From Brenneria corticis (GTDB taxonomy: Bacteria; Pseudomonadota; Gammaproteobacteria; Enterobacterales; Enterobacteriaceae), in the NCBI RefSeq assembly GCF_003115855.1, contig NZ_KZ819077.1, positions 170,796 through 234,795 of the forward strand: a stretch of 64,000 nt of DNA, read 5' to 3'. The notes below the pieces were generated by a model. It was not told the origin of the DNA and searched no databases. It was given only the letters and a program-made list of their open reading frames with translations. Of the stretch, positions 8,508-16,770 are shown one piece after another. Position 1 is the first letter of the stretch. Every line of letters begins with the position of its first letter. Made by a program: the position numbers and the translations under genes.

Positions 8508-9713
8508 TTAAATGCCCGAATCTTCCACCGCCTGATGCCATTTGCGCACTTCGGACTCCACGAAAACCCGGAACGCTTCCGGGCTTTGCCCGATGGCGTT
8601 GGCGCCCGACTCCTTGATGACTTTCACCACTTCCGCATCGGTCAGCGCCTGGCGCGCCGCGGCGCCGAACTTATCGATAATGGCCTGGGGCGTGCCCGCC
8701 GGCGCGAAAAGTCCCGTCCAGTTGTACAAGACCGCCGAGGGAAAGCCCTGCTCCGCGGTGGTGGGCACGTCGGGGAACAGCGGCGAACGTTCATTGCTGG
8801 TTACCGCCAGGGCGTTCAACCTGCCGGCCGCCACCAGCGACAGGGCGCTTGGCAGGGACGGCGCGCCGATGGTGGCCTCCCCCGCCACCACCGCGCGCAC
8901 CGCCTCGGCGGGGGCGCGGTAAGGGATATGACGCAGATTGAGTTTGCCCTCCAGGCGCAACAGTTCGACCACGAAACGCGAACCGCTGGAGTTGCCCGCC
9001 GAGGCATAGGTCAGAACGCCGGGCTGTTGCTTCGCCCGTTCCGCCAGATCGGCCAGCGATTTCAGCCCGGTTTGCGGGCTGGCGATAAGCACCAGCGGCG
9101 CATCGTTGATCTGGGTGATGGGTTCAAAGTCGTTAATCGGGTGGTACGGCAACGATTTGTCAATGGCGGACAGCAGACCGCCATTGGTACTGATGGAGCC
9201 CACCAGAATGGTATAGCCATCCGGCGCGGCGCGGGCGACGGCCTGCGCGCCGATGGCGCCGCTGGCGCCGGCACGGTTTTCCACCACGATGGTTTGCTGC
9301 AGCAGATCGCCCAGCGGCTTACTCAGCACGCGCGCCATGATATCGGCGACCGAGCCGGGAGACTGCGGCACGATAAGCGTAATGGGTTTATCCGGATAGC
9401 TGCCGGCCGCGGCCATGCCAGCGGCGGATGTACCCAGGAGCAACGCCGCAACGGCAACACGGAGGTTGCTGACAAAGTCGCCTGTAAGCCTGAGATACCC
9501 GGGCCTACCGTACCGAGGGGCGCTTATGGGACACATCCTTGTGTCCCACCCTAGCGGGCCAGCATAAATGTTGTTCAAATTTGCTCCCGGCAAATTTGTC
9601 AGCGGGCTTACGCCGCTACGGCCCCTCGCCACGCTCTCCCTAATAACGAGCTTGCTCAATGATCTGAACGCCGCAACGGCGGCGTGTTTGGCGGCATAAA
9701 GAAATGTTTTCAT
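8508..9713 (-). CDS. tctC: TctC-family periplasmic solute-binding protein with an insertion in its signal peptide
   Basis: Bug/TctC-type binding protein delivering a carboxylate to TctAB. The mature part is typical: SYPDKPITLIVPQSPGS, DIMARVLSKPLG, VVENRAGASGAIGA and LVGSISTN. At 401 residues it is about 75 longer than the family norm. The excess is one block (residues ~17-91) between MKTFLYAAKHAAVAAF and VAVAALLLGTSAAGMAAAG. The block is the 225-bp insertion at 9442-9680. Taking it out restores a 326-residue protein with a perfect signal peptide, MKTFLYAAKHAAVAALLLG. As it stands the hydrophobic core is far from the N-terminus, so export may be impaired unless translation restarts internally. 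The transcript would continue into tctBA. Confidence 0.9.
   Translation of the reverse strand: MKTFLYAAKHAAVAAFRSLSKLVIRESVARGRSGVSPLTNLPGANLNNIYAGPLGWDTRMCPISAPRYGRPGYLRLTGDFVSNLRVAVAALLLGTSAAGMAAAGSYPDKPITLIVPQSPGSVADIMARVLSKPLGDLLQQTIVVENRAGASGAIGAQAVARAAPDGYTILVGSISTNGGLLSAIDKSLPYHPINDFEPITQINDAPLVLIASPQTGLKSLADLAERAKQQPGVLTYASAGNSSGSRFVVELLRLEGKLNLRHIPYRAPAEAVRAVVAGEATIGAPSLPSALSLVAAGRLNALAVTSNERSPLFPDVPTTAEQGFPSAVLYNWTGLFAPAGTPQAIIDKFGAAARQALTDAEVVKVIKESGANAIGQSPEAFRVFVESEVRKWHQAVEDSGI
9442..9680. mobile_element. Small palindromic element inserted in tctC, flanked by 14-bp direct repeats
   Basis: AACGCCGCAACGGC occurs at 9442-9455 and again at 9667-9680. Between them lie 211 bp without transposase. 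Removing one repeat plus the 211 bp restores an uninterrupted tctC signal peptide, so the repeats look like a target duplication. The insert is full of hairpins: GGGACACA/TGTGTCCC at about 9532-9551, CAAATTTGC/GCAAATTTG, GAGGGGC/GCCCCTC and GCTGACAAA/TTTGTCAGC. The total gain of 225 bp is a multiple of three and leaves the frame open in both genes and element. It resembles MITE- or RUP-like intergenic repeats of enterobacteria. I cannot name it. Confidence 0.8.
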
Positions 9714-9810
9714 AGGATGTGTGAGTCAAGTAAGTGGAAAGGAATGAAGCCGTTGCCCGCACGGAAAATCGCCGGACAAAACCGCCTCGCCGTTACGTAT
9801 GCCGCAACCA

Positions 9811-10485
9811 TCACCCCGCCTGGGCGATGGCATCGTCCACCCAGCCGCGCGGCCAGTTTTTTTCGCCGATCTGACGCGCCCATTGCGCTTCCACGGCGGC
9901 ATGCGCCTGCGCCCTGGCGATAATGTCCGGCGCGGCGACGCGCGGCAGCACGATCACGCCGTCCTCATCACCGACGATCAGGTCGCCCGGCGCCACGGAG
10001 ACGCCCCCTGCCGCAATGGGATGGCCGATTTCGCCGGGGCCGGATTTCCACGGTCCGTTGGGGGTTACGCCGCGGGCGTAGACCGGGATGGGCAGCTTGG
10101 TCAGACCCGCCCGATCGCGGATCGCGCCGTCGATGATAATGCCCGCAATGCCGCGCGAGGCCGCATAGCGCCCCATCATCTCGCCGAGAATGGCATTCTG
10201 CAGCGCGCCGCCGGCGTCGCAAATCACAATGTCGCCGGGCTGGGCGACGTCCAGCGCCTTGTGCAGAAACAGGTTGTCGCCGGGGCGCACCTTGACCGTA
10301 AAGGCCGGGCCGGCAAATTTCAGCGCCTGGCCTGAATAGTTGTGGAAGCCGCCGGGAAAACTGAAAAGCCGCTGCGACACATCGCCGATCACCGCCACGG
10401 GGATGTCGCGCGCCGCACCGGCCAGCGCGGCGGACACGCGCTCAAAGTCGGTATTGATACGAAGACCTACTGGTTCTGTACTCAT
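9811..10485 (-). CDS. RraA-like aldolase (4-hydroxy-4-methyl-2-oxoglutarate aldolase family)
   Basis: The 224-residue protein belongs to the RraA / HMG-CHA aldolase fold. The segment GDIVICDAGGALQNAILGEM followed by GIIIDGAIRDRAGL and GDLIVGDEDGVIVLPR contains the conserved Gly/Asp/Arg of the Mg-pyruvate site. Members with a transporter and GntR regulator usually cleave hydroxylated C6-C7 acids to pyruvate, or decarboxylate oxaloacetate, rather than inhibit RNase E. It is oriented with the tct genes, about 100 bp upstream of tctC, and probably opens that operon. RBS AAGGA is nine bases before the ATG. The exact substrate is unknown. Confidence 0.85.
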   Translation of the reverse strand: MSTEPVGLRINTDFERVSAALAGAARDIPVAVIGDVSQRLFSFPGGFHNYSGQALKFAGPAFTVKVRPGDNLFLHKALDVAQPGDIVICDAGGALQNAILGEMMGRYAASRGIAGIIIDGAIRDRAGLTKLPIPVYARGVTPNGPWKSGPGEIGHPIAAGGVSVAPGDLIVGDEDGVIVLPRVAAPDIIARAQAHAAVEAQWARQIGEKNWPRGWVDDAIAQAG

Positions 10486-10726
10486 GACGTCGGGATCCTT
10501 TTGTTTAAAATATCGCCGGAGTGAGGAGTATTGTTTTTTTATTGTTTTTTTAGAACCGTTTTTTTGTGGTTTGTTTAGCGATAAATTTGCTTATGTTGCG
10601 GCATGATTAACGGCTTGACCTTTGCTTATAAAAGAACAAAAATGAAACAATATTTCGAACATTTCCATTCTTTAACCAATGAGACGATATGCCTGATTCT
10701 TCAACGACTGCGAAAGATGCCTCCAG

Positions 10727-11413
10727 ATGCCCAGGCTAACCTCCATCAATGCGCGCGGTTCCAAAGAAGATGTCTACGCGCTGTTGCGCAAACGAATCAC
10801 CCTCGGCGAATATGCGCCGGGGACGCGGCTGAAAGAAATGGCCCTTTCTGAAGAGCTGGGCATCAGCCGCACCCCGATTCGGGCGGCGTTTCAGCGCCTG
10901 CGGCAGGACGGTCTGATTCAATCGGTGCCTAATTGCGGCGTGGTGGTGGCGCCCTGGACGGATGGCGACAACGACGAAATCTTCGATTTGCGCGCCCATC
11001 TGGAATCCCACGCCGCGGCGCTGGCGGCGGAACGCCGTCAGGAGGAGCACCTGCGGCAGTTGGACCGGCTCAATGAGCGCATGGCGGCTTTGGTGCGTCA
11101 GCGCCCCGATGATTTCCTCACCGATCTGGAAGAGGTTAATCGCCGTTTCCATCAGTTGGTGGTGCAGGCGGCCAGCTCCCCGCGTCTGGCGCATTTCGTC
11201 GCCAGCCTGATCGATGTGCCGCGGGTGATTGGCGCATTCTTCTACTACACGCCCAAAGAGCTGGAAAACAGCGTGCAGGATCATCTGGCGATCGCCCGCG
11301 CCATTGCGCAACGCAAAGGCGCGCTGGCGCGCAGCCTGATGGAAGACCATATCCGCACCACCGGGAATCGCCTCAAATCCCAGCGGCAGGAAGCCCCTGA
11401 CGCGCCGGATTAG
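10727..11413 (+). CDS. GntR-family transcriptional regulator, FCD (FadR) subfamily
   Basis: The 228-residue protein has an N-terminal winged helix (LKEMALSEELGISRTPIRAAFQRLRQDGLI, residues ~36-65) followed by an all-helical FCD effector domain that starts with EIFDLRAHLESHAAALAA. It is divergent from the RraA-like gene and the tct operon across an AT-rich 240-bp spacer, the standard arrangement for a local regulator. I infer that it controls rraA-tctCBA in response to the transported acid or its breakdown product. The ATG at 10727 has only a weak upstream site, so the start is slightly uncertain. Confidence 0.88.
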   Translation: MPRLTSINARGSKEDVYALLRKRITLGEYAPGTRLKEMALSEELGISRTPIRAAFQRLRQDGLIQSVPNCGVVVAPWTDGDNDEIFDLRAHLESHAAALAAERRQEEHLRQLDRLNERMAALVRQRPDDFLTDLEEVNRRFHQLVVQAASSPRLAHFVASLIDVPRVIGAFFYYTPKELENSVQDHLAIARAIAQRKGALARSLMEDHIRTTGNRLKSQRQEAPDAPD

Positions 11414-11590
11414 TCGTCCCGCGAACGCCGAGTCGCCGCGGCAGACGCGCTGAGCACCAGATGGCCGGGAGCCGCCTTGTCATAGCGTACGGGATCAACA
11501 GAAGATTTACCGCGGAGATAACCGCAGCGGATTCGGGCGACGGGAATGAGGGGGGAAAAGCATATTTCATCTCCCCCCGCTTCCCGGCCA

Positions 11591-12961
11591 TCACCCCGCG
11601 GGCGCGGACCAGCCGCCGCCAAGCGCCTGGTACAGCGTCACGGCGTTGAGCAGGCGGCTTTGGCGCAGTTGGATCAGCTCCACTTCCGAGTTGAACAGCC
11701 CGCGCTGGGCATCCAGCTCTTCAAGATAGGAGGCGTAGCCCGCCCGATAGCGGTTGCGGGCGTGCTTAAGCGCCTCCGCGACCGCGGCTCGCTGGGCGGT
11801 GGCCTCGGTCGACTGGCTCTGCAGGCGGACGACGCCTTCCAGCGCATTCTCCGTCTCCGCAAAGGCGTTCAGCACCACGGCGCGATAGGCCCAGGCGGCC
11901 TGGTCGCGCCGGGCCTCCGCCGCATCGGCCCGGGCCGCCAGGCGCCCGCCGTCAAACAGCGGCGCCAGCAGGCTGCCGCCCATATTCCAGACCGTAACCG
12001 GATCGATATGCTCGACGAATAACCGGCCGATCGACGCCGTCAGGTTTACCTGCGGCAGCAGGGCCGCGCGCTCGGAGGCGAAAGTGGCATCGGCGGACAG
12101 CAGTTCCGCTTCGCTCTGGGCGATATCGGGACGGCGCGCCAGCAGGCCGGACGGCAGACCGGGCGCTGGCGTGGGCACCACCAACGTATCGAAACGGCTT
12201 CGTTCGACCGCGCCCGGCAGTTCACCGGTCAACAGCCGCAGCGCGTTCTCCTGCTGCCGCACTGCCAGCTCCAGCTCCGGGATGCGCCGGGCGGCGGCGC
12301 GCTGCTCGACCTCGGCCTGGGCCAGTTCCAGCCGTGAGGTATAGCCGGCTTTCGCGCGTTGCGTTGCGACGCGCAGGGATTCGTTACGCGAAGCCAGCGT
12401 GTCGCGGGCGACCGCCGACTGGGCGTCGAGCGACGCCAGCTGGACATAGGCCCGCGCCGTCGCGGCGGCAACCGACAGCGCGGCGGCATCTCGTCCGTAA
12501 CGGCTGGCCTGCAGCGCGGCGCGCGCGGCGTTGTCGGAAGCCCGGACGCGGCCCCACAGATCGACCTCATAGGCGGCCTGCAATTGGGGCTGGACGGTGG
12601 TGCTTGTGGAGGCGCGACCGGTCGCCGCACTCAGACTGCGGGCGTCCTGCGCGGAGAGGGAACCGGTCAGCGACGGCAGCAGCGCCGAGCGCGCCTGGGC
12701 GGCCAGCGCTTCCGCCTCGCGAATGCGCGCCTCGGCGACGGCGAGATCGGTATTGCCGGCCAGGGCGCGCTCGACCGCCGCCGTCAGTCGCGGATCGCCG
12801 AAGGCGCGCCACCAGCCGGCCTGCACCACATCCCCTGGCGGGGCGTCCGCCCGCCAGGCCGCCGGCGCGGCGGACAGGGTATCCTTTTGCGACGACGGCG
12901 ACGTGGCGCAGGCGGACAGAAGCAGCGCCAGCGCGCCGATGGAGAGCGGACGACGCATCAT
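11591..12961 (-). CDS. Outer-membrane efflux lipoprotein, NodT/OprM family
   Basis: TolC-like outer-membrane channel of a tripartite exporter. From the ATG at 12961 (overlapping the stop of the HlyD gene as ATGA, with GGGAGAAAC upstream) it is 456 residues and starts MMRRPLSIGALALLLSAC, a lipobox with Cys at residue 18. Two TolC-type repeats follow: a first ...VERALAGNTDLAVAEARIREAEALAAQARSALLP-type motif and a second with GLPSGLLARRPDIAQSEAELLSA and SLLAPLFDGGRLAARADAA. It is the last gene of the TetR-MFS-HlyD-OMF operon. Confidence 0.92.
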   Translation of the reverse strand: MMRRPLSIGALALLLSACATSPSSQKDTLSAAPAAWRADAPPGDVVQAGWWRAFGDPRLTAAVERALAGNTDLAVAEARIREAEALAAQARSALLPSLTGSLSAQDARSLSAATGRASTSTTVQPQLQAAYEVDLWGRVRASDNAARAALQASRYGRDAAALSVAAATARAYVQLASLDAQSAVARDTLASRNESLRVATQRAKAGYTSRLELAQAEVEQRAAARRIPELELAVRQQENALRLLTGELPGAVERSRFDTLVVPTPAPGLPSGLLARRPDIAQSEAELLSADATFASERAALLPQVNLTASIGRLFVEHIDPVTVWNMGGSLLAPLFDGGRLAARADAAEARRDQAAWAYRAVVLNAFAETENALEGVVRLQSQSTEATAQRAAVAEALKHARNRYRAGYASYLEELDAQRGLFNSEVELIQLRQSRLLNAVTLYQALGGGWSAPAG

Positions 12962-14133
12962 TGTTTCTCCCGCCCGCTGTTGCTGGTGTCTACGCGCGCC
13001 ACCACCGACATGCCGGGACGCAGTTGCCGCAATCCCTCCTGATCGGCGTCCAGCACGATGCGCACCGGAAGGCGCTGAGCCACCTTGGTAAAGTTGCCGG
13101 TGGCGTTCTGGGCGGGCAGCAGCGCGAACTCCGAGCCGGTAGCGGGCGAGATATGCTGCAAGCGGCCGGTAAAGCGGCGATCGTCCAGCGCATCCACGGT
13201 CACGATCGCGCTTTGTCCCTCCTGCATAAGGCCGGCCTGGCGCTCCTTGAAGTTGGCGATGATCCACAGTCGCGGCGGCACCAGCGATACCAGCTGGGTT
13301 CCGGCGCTCACATACTGGCCGCGCCGCGTACCCACCTGCCCCAGTTGGCCGGCTTCAGGCGCGGTGATAACGGTGTTGTCCAGGTCGATCTCGGCCAGCC
13401 GGACCGCGGCCCGGGCGGACGCCACCGCCGCCTCCAGCCCCAGTCGCGAAACCTCCACGGAGCGCACATCCTGACGCGCCACCTCAAGCGCCGCCTCGGC
13501 CTGTTTGACCGTGGCCCGCGCCGCGCGCAGGGCGGCTTCGGCCTCGTCGCGTTCGCGGATGGACAAGGAGCCATCGGCCGCCAGTTCGGCCACGCGCGCC
13601 ATATCGGCCTCGGCGCGGACCCGCTGGGCGCGGGCGGAGGCCAGCTCGGCCTCGCGCGAGCCAACCGTGGCGCGGCTGGACGCCTGCGCCTGCGTCGAGT
13701 TGGCGAGGTCGGCCTCGCTCGACGCGAGGCTGGCGCGAGCCTGCTCCAGCCGCTGGCGGTAGATGCGGTCGTCGATGCGAAACAGCGCCTGGCCCGCATC
13801 GACGTTCTGAAAATCGCCGACCAGCACGTCGGCCACATAACCGTTGACCTGCGGCGATATCGTCGTCACCTGGCCGCGCACATAGGCGTTTTCAGTGCGC
13901 TCAAACGGCGACGAGAACGGCGGGAGCCGCCAGGCGAACAGGACCAGCAGCACGGCGATAACGGACAGAACGCCGATGGCGACGGCCAGGCGCCGGCTGG
14001 GAGGGCGCTTCTGTTCCGAGGGCTTAGAGTCCTGCTCCCCGCTCCCCGGCAGCCCCTTATCTTCTGGCTGCCGGACTGGCGATGAACTCGCGTCGTCGGT
14101 CGTCGGTTGTCGGGACTTGCTGTTTTCGCTCAT
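12958..14133 (-). CDS. HlyD/EmrA-type membrane fusion protein
   Basis: Periplasmic adaptor linking the MFS pump to the outer-membrane channel. The 391 residues comprise a Pro/Ser-rich cytoplasmic tail, one transmembrane helix (LAVAIGVLSVIAVLLVLFAW, about 48-67), the first lipoyl half (NAYVRGQVTTISPQVNGYVADVLVGD), a long alpha-helical hairpin rich in Ala/Glu/Arg repeats (about 125-245), and the second lipoyl half with TVITAPEAGQLGQVGTRRGQYV. This is the EmrA/HlyD architecture. It lies 11 bases after the MFS gene and overlaps the outer-membrane gene, so the operon is compact. Confidence 0.93.
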   Translation of the reverse strand: MSENSKSRQPTTDDASSSPVRQPEDKGLPGSGEQDSKPSEQKRPPSRRLAVAIGVLSVIAVLLVLFAWRLPPFSSPFERTENAYVRGQVTTISPQVNGYVADVLVGDFQNVDAGQALFRIDDRIYRQRLEQARASLASSEADLANSTQAQASSRATVGSREAELASARAQRVRAEADMARVAELAADGSLSIRERDEAEAALRAARATVKQAEAALEVARQDVRSVEVSRLGLEAAVASARAAVRLAEIDLDNTVITAPEAGQLGQVGTRRGQYVSAGTQLVSLVPPRLWIIANFKERQAGLMQEGQSAIVTVDALDDRRFTGRLQHISPATGSEFALLPAQNATGNFTKVAQRLPVRIVLDADQEGLRQLRPGMSVVARVDTSNSGREKQ

Positions 14134-14144
14134 AGGGTCATCCG

Positions 14145-15788
14145 TCAGATTGGGGCGGCCGCAGCGGCGTTGTCGCCGGCGGGTTGGGGTTGTGGGGCGT
14201 TCCTGCGCTTGACGGCCTGCCAGATCATGTCGGCGACGTTAATCAGCAGTTGCAACACGGCAAAGGAGCCGATCAGCAGGAACACATCGTTGAACGCCAG
14301 AATGCCGGCCTGCTGGTTGGCCAACTGCGCCACTCCGGCAAGGCCGCCGTACTCCTGCACCGCCGCGGCGGACTGCGCATCCGCGATCGCGACGCCTTCG
14401 GAAAGGTAGGACAGGTGATGCTGCACGCGTACGGCCTGGAACGTCGACAGGATAGCCGCGCCGAGCTGGCCGCCCAGGATCTGGGTGACGCCGAACATCA
14501 CCGCGAAGGTGACGACCGATTGCAGGCCCCGCGCCATCAAATGTCCGATGCCGATGATCACGGCCGCGCCCATAAACATCGCGCCGGAGAAACTCAGCAG
14601 GGCCTGGCTGAAGTAAAGGTTGATCGGGTGAGTCGCCGCGGTGGCGTGCGCGTCCATAAAGGCACCGACCGCGATCAGCGCCAGCGAAAGCAGCAGTTGG
14701 GCCATGATAAGCTTGGTGGAGATCAGCAGGCTGAACGCACTGACCAACACGCCGGCGAGGGTGGCGACCAATACCACCCCGTAAAGTTCGCGCATCTGTT
14801 CGGCGCCGAAGCCCAGCGTCATCAGCAGGCCGGTGGAGCCAAACGGCTGCTCGCTCAGCAGCATGCGTACCAGCAGCATCGAGAAAGCGAAATTCATAAA
14901 GCCCAGGCTGAACAGCCAGTGGGTGTCGAGCAGCGGGTTCTTGCGGCGATGCTCGAAGGCCAGCCCCGCGCCCAGCAGCGCGACCGCCGCGGCCAGCGCC
15001 CACCCCAGCCAGGCGGTGTCGAACCACCAGTGGTTGCGGCCCTGCGCGACTACCGCCACCAACAGCGCGAACCCCGGCGCCAGCAGCGCGAAGCTGATAA
15101 AGTCCTTGCGCTCGAACGCATGTACGCGGATGCCGGGCGGCAGCGGAAAGGCGTAGACCGCCGCCAGCGAGGCCACGGCGAACCCCGCCTCCAGCGCATA
15201 CAGGCTCTGCCAGCTGCCGTAGTCCAGCAGCGAGGGCGAGATGATCCAGGCCAGCGGCATCGCCAGCTGCGAGGCGCCGATGCCGAGAATGATGGTCTGC
15301 AGGCGAAAACGCGCCGGCAGCGCCTGCGCCATATACATCACCGCCAATGCGCCGAGCGCGGCGCCGGCCACGCCGCTGACCGCGCGCATCGCCAGCGCGC
15401 CGGCGTAGGTGTCGCTAAGCAGGTGTCCCACCGCGGCGACCGCGTAGATCAGCATAAATACCTTGGTGAACGAGGTCAGCCCGAACTGCTGCCGATACTT
15501 GATCAGCAGCAGGTTCATCGAGACGTTGAACATCACGTAGATGCAGCTCAGCCAGGTGCCCTGTACCGGTTCGAGGCCCAGTTCGCCCTGCATGGCGCTC
15601 AGGTTGACGCCCACCAGCGCGGTGCCGAAGCCGCCTGTCAGTCCCAGCAGCAGCGCGGCCAGTCCATAGTAGAAACGGGTGCGGGGCGGCAGGTCGGGGG
15701 TCGACGGCGTGCCGGGGATGGCCGGACGCTCATGCGGCTTCCAGTCGGGGATCTCGCCGATAACGTCGCCCAGGCGTCGCTGTCCCAT
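14145..15788 (-). CDS. DHA2-family (14-TM) MFS efflux pump, EmrB-like
   Basis: The 547-residue inner-membrane drug:proton antiporter has about 14 hydrophobic segments, as expected for DHA2 pumps that work with a HlyD adaptor and TolC-type channel. It starts FYYGLAALLLGLTGGFGTAL after a ~40-residue hydrophilic N-terminus. The region GALAMRAVSGVAGAALGALAVMY corresponds to motif C-like helix 5. The start overlaps the TetR stop (ATGA). The substrate is not predictable. Pumps of this layout export hydrophobic drugs, phenolics or fusaric-acid-like compounds, which would suit a plant-associated bacterium. Confidence 0.92.
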   Translation of the reverse strand: MGQRRLGDVIGEIPDWKPHERPAIPGTPSTPDLPPRTRFYYGLAALLLGLTGGFGTALVGVNLSAMQGELGLEPVQGTWLSCIYVMFNVSMNLLLIKYRQQFGLTSFTKVFMLIYAVAAVGHLLSDTYAGALAMRAVSGVAGAALGALAVMYMAQALPARFRLQTIILGIGASQLAMPLAWIISPSLLDYGSWQSLYALEAGFAVASLAAVYAFPLPPGIRVHAFERKDFISFALLAPGFALLVAVVAQGRNHWWFDTAWLGWALAAAVALLGAGLAFEHRRKNPLLDTHWLFSLGFMNFAFSMLLVRMLLSEQPFGSTGLLMTLGFGAEQMRELYGVVLVATLAGVLVSAFSLLISTKLIMAQLLLSLALIAVGAFMDAHATAATHPINLYFSQALLSFSGAMFMGAAVIIGIGHLMARGLQSVVTFAVMFGVTQILGGQLGAAILSTFQAVRVQHHLSYLSEGVAIADAQSAAAVQEYGGLAGVAQLANQQAGILAFNDVFLLIGSFAVLQLLINVADMIWQAVKRRNAPQPQPAGDNAAAAAPI

Positions 15789-16342
15789 CAGTCGCGACTC
15801 CGGACGCCGTTGAGCGCCAGGTCGAGGATACGTGCGCCGGCGGCGGCGTCATCCTGCGCCAGGCGGGTGGCGGACGCGATCATACGACCGACGCTGACCA
15901 CATCGTCAAGGGTCAGGTCGGCTCGAACCTTGCCGGCCGCGATGGCGTCCGCCAGGGGCTTTTCAAAGCGCGCCAGCAAATCGCGCCGCCGTGCCTGCAT
16001 GCCGGGGTGGCTGGGCTCTATCGCCCGCCACGCCGCTTCGAGCGACGGCTCCCGATGCGTCACCCGCCCTATTTCGGTAAGCATGGCCAGCAAAACCTCG
16101 CCGGGCGGCACGCCCTTGCCGGCATTTAATACCGGGGCGATATCGCGATCGAACAGGGCAAGCAGCAGCGCGGTCCGATCGGGAAAATGCCGGTAAAGCG
16201 TGGCCCGCCCCATGCCCGCCGCCGCGACCACCGCATCCAGAGGCACATGCGCGCCTTGCCTGGCGAAGACGCGCGCCGCGGCGTCCAGCAGTATCGCCCG
16301 GTGCCGTACGGCGTCACTGCGGTTTTTTTTGATGTGAATCAT
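15788..16342 (-). CDS. TetR-family repressor of the efflux operon
   Basis: The 184-residue protein has an N-terminal helix-turn-helix (AAARVFARQGAHVPLDAVVAAAGMGRATLYRHFPDR, about residues 20-55) typical of TetR regulators. The C-terminal helical domain would bind an inducer. It is the first gene of the efflux operon, so it would regulate itself together with the pump. A promoter just upstream (16377-16406) carries a perfect inverted repeat in its spacer, which fits autorepression relieved by a drug ligand. RBS GGAAAGC precedes the ATG. Confidence 0.93.
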   Translation of the reverse strand: MIHIKKNRSDAVRHRAILLDAAARVFARQGAHVPLDAVVAAAGMGRATLYRHFPDRTALLLALFDRDIAPVLNAGKGVPPGEVLLAMLTEIGRVTHREPSLEAAWRAIEPSHPGMQARRRDLLARFEKPLADAIAAGKVRADLTLDDVVSVGRMIASATRLAQDDAAAGARILDLALNGVRSRD

Positions 16343-16376
16343 CAGCTTTCCATAAATAAACGGGATATCTGCCTAC

Positions 16377-16406
16377 GTTATACGGACAATTTTGTCCGCT
16401 TGTCAA
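16377..16406 (-). promoter_or_regulatory. TetR promoter with an operator inside the -35/-10 spacer
   Basis: On the minus strand TTGACA (16401-16406) and TATAAC (16377-16382) are 18 bp apart. The spacer contains a perfect 7-bp inverted repeat, CGGACAA-tt-TTGTCCG, at 16383-16398. A repressor bound there would occlude RNA polymerase. The position, about 35-65 bp upstream of the tetR start, makes it the natural operator of that regulator. Confidence 0.75.
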
Positions 16407-16518
16407 ATAAAGAATGATGCCGCCCGATCGCCGGTAATAGAGAGAAAACGGTCGACTCAATAATATTTCGTTCCCTTAATTGCCATGTTTCACATTTACT
16501 ATGCCAATAATGACATTT

Positions 16519-16551
16519 GACTGCATTATTATCGACTGCGACAATGCAGTC
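16519..16551. promoter_or_regulatory. Inverted repeat in the spacer upstream of the peptide transporter operon
   Basis: GACTGCATT (16519-16527) and AATGCAGTC (16543-16551) form a perfect 9-bp inverted repeat separated by 15 bp, with the similarity extending outward (TGACATTT versus the reverse complement of CATAATGA). It lies about 220 bp before oppA in an AT-rich region otherwise without genes (16407-16758). It could be an operator or an RNA hairpin. The factor is unknown. Confidence 0.4.
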
Positions 16552-16770
16552 ATAATGACAAGGAATTAAAAATCGTTGATAATCAGCTCATTGCAGATAA
16601 ATTACCCTCAGATTATCACAACGGATAAGTATTATGCCGTCCTGTCCGGCAACGCCGATTTAATTAATAACGCCATCATCAACTTATAGCCAAGAAATAA
16701 AAACTTACTGGCTGATATAGGTCATACCAGGGGCATACACCGAATATTATAAACTCCGTTGGAGGACGAC

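Noticed and set aside
8472..9554. Plus-strand open frame of 360 codons opposite tctC
   Set aside because: It lies fully antisense to a recognisable TctC gene, is rich in Arg, Gly and Gln as expected from a GC-rich shadow frame, and has no domain or ribosome binding site.
12334..14085. Plus-strand open frame of 583 codons opposite the HlyD and outer-membrane genes
   Set aside because: Very high Arg/Pro/Ala content without a fold. It is a mirror of two well-identified efflux genes.
14184..16196. Plus-strand open frame of 670 codons opposite the MFS gene
   Set aside because: Long only because of GC-rich codons. The composition (Gln, Arg, His, Gly) is typical of an antisense frame, and the MFS protein is unambiguous.
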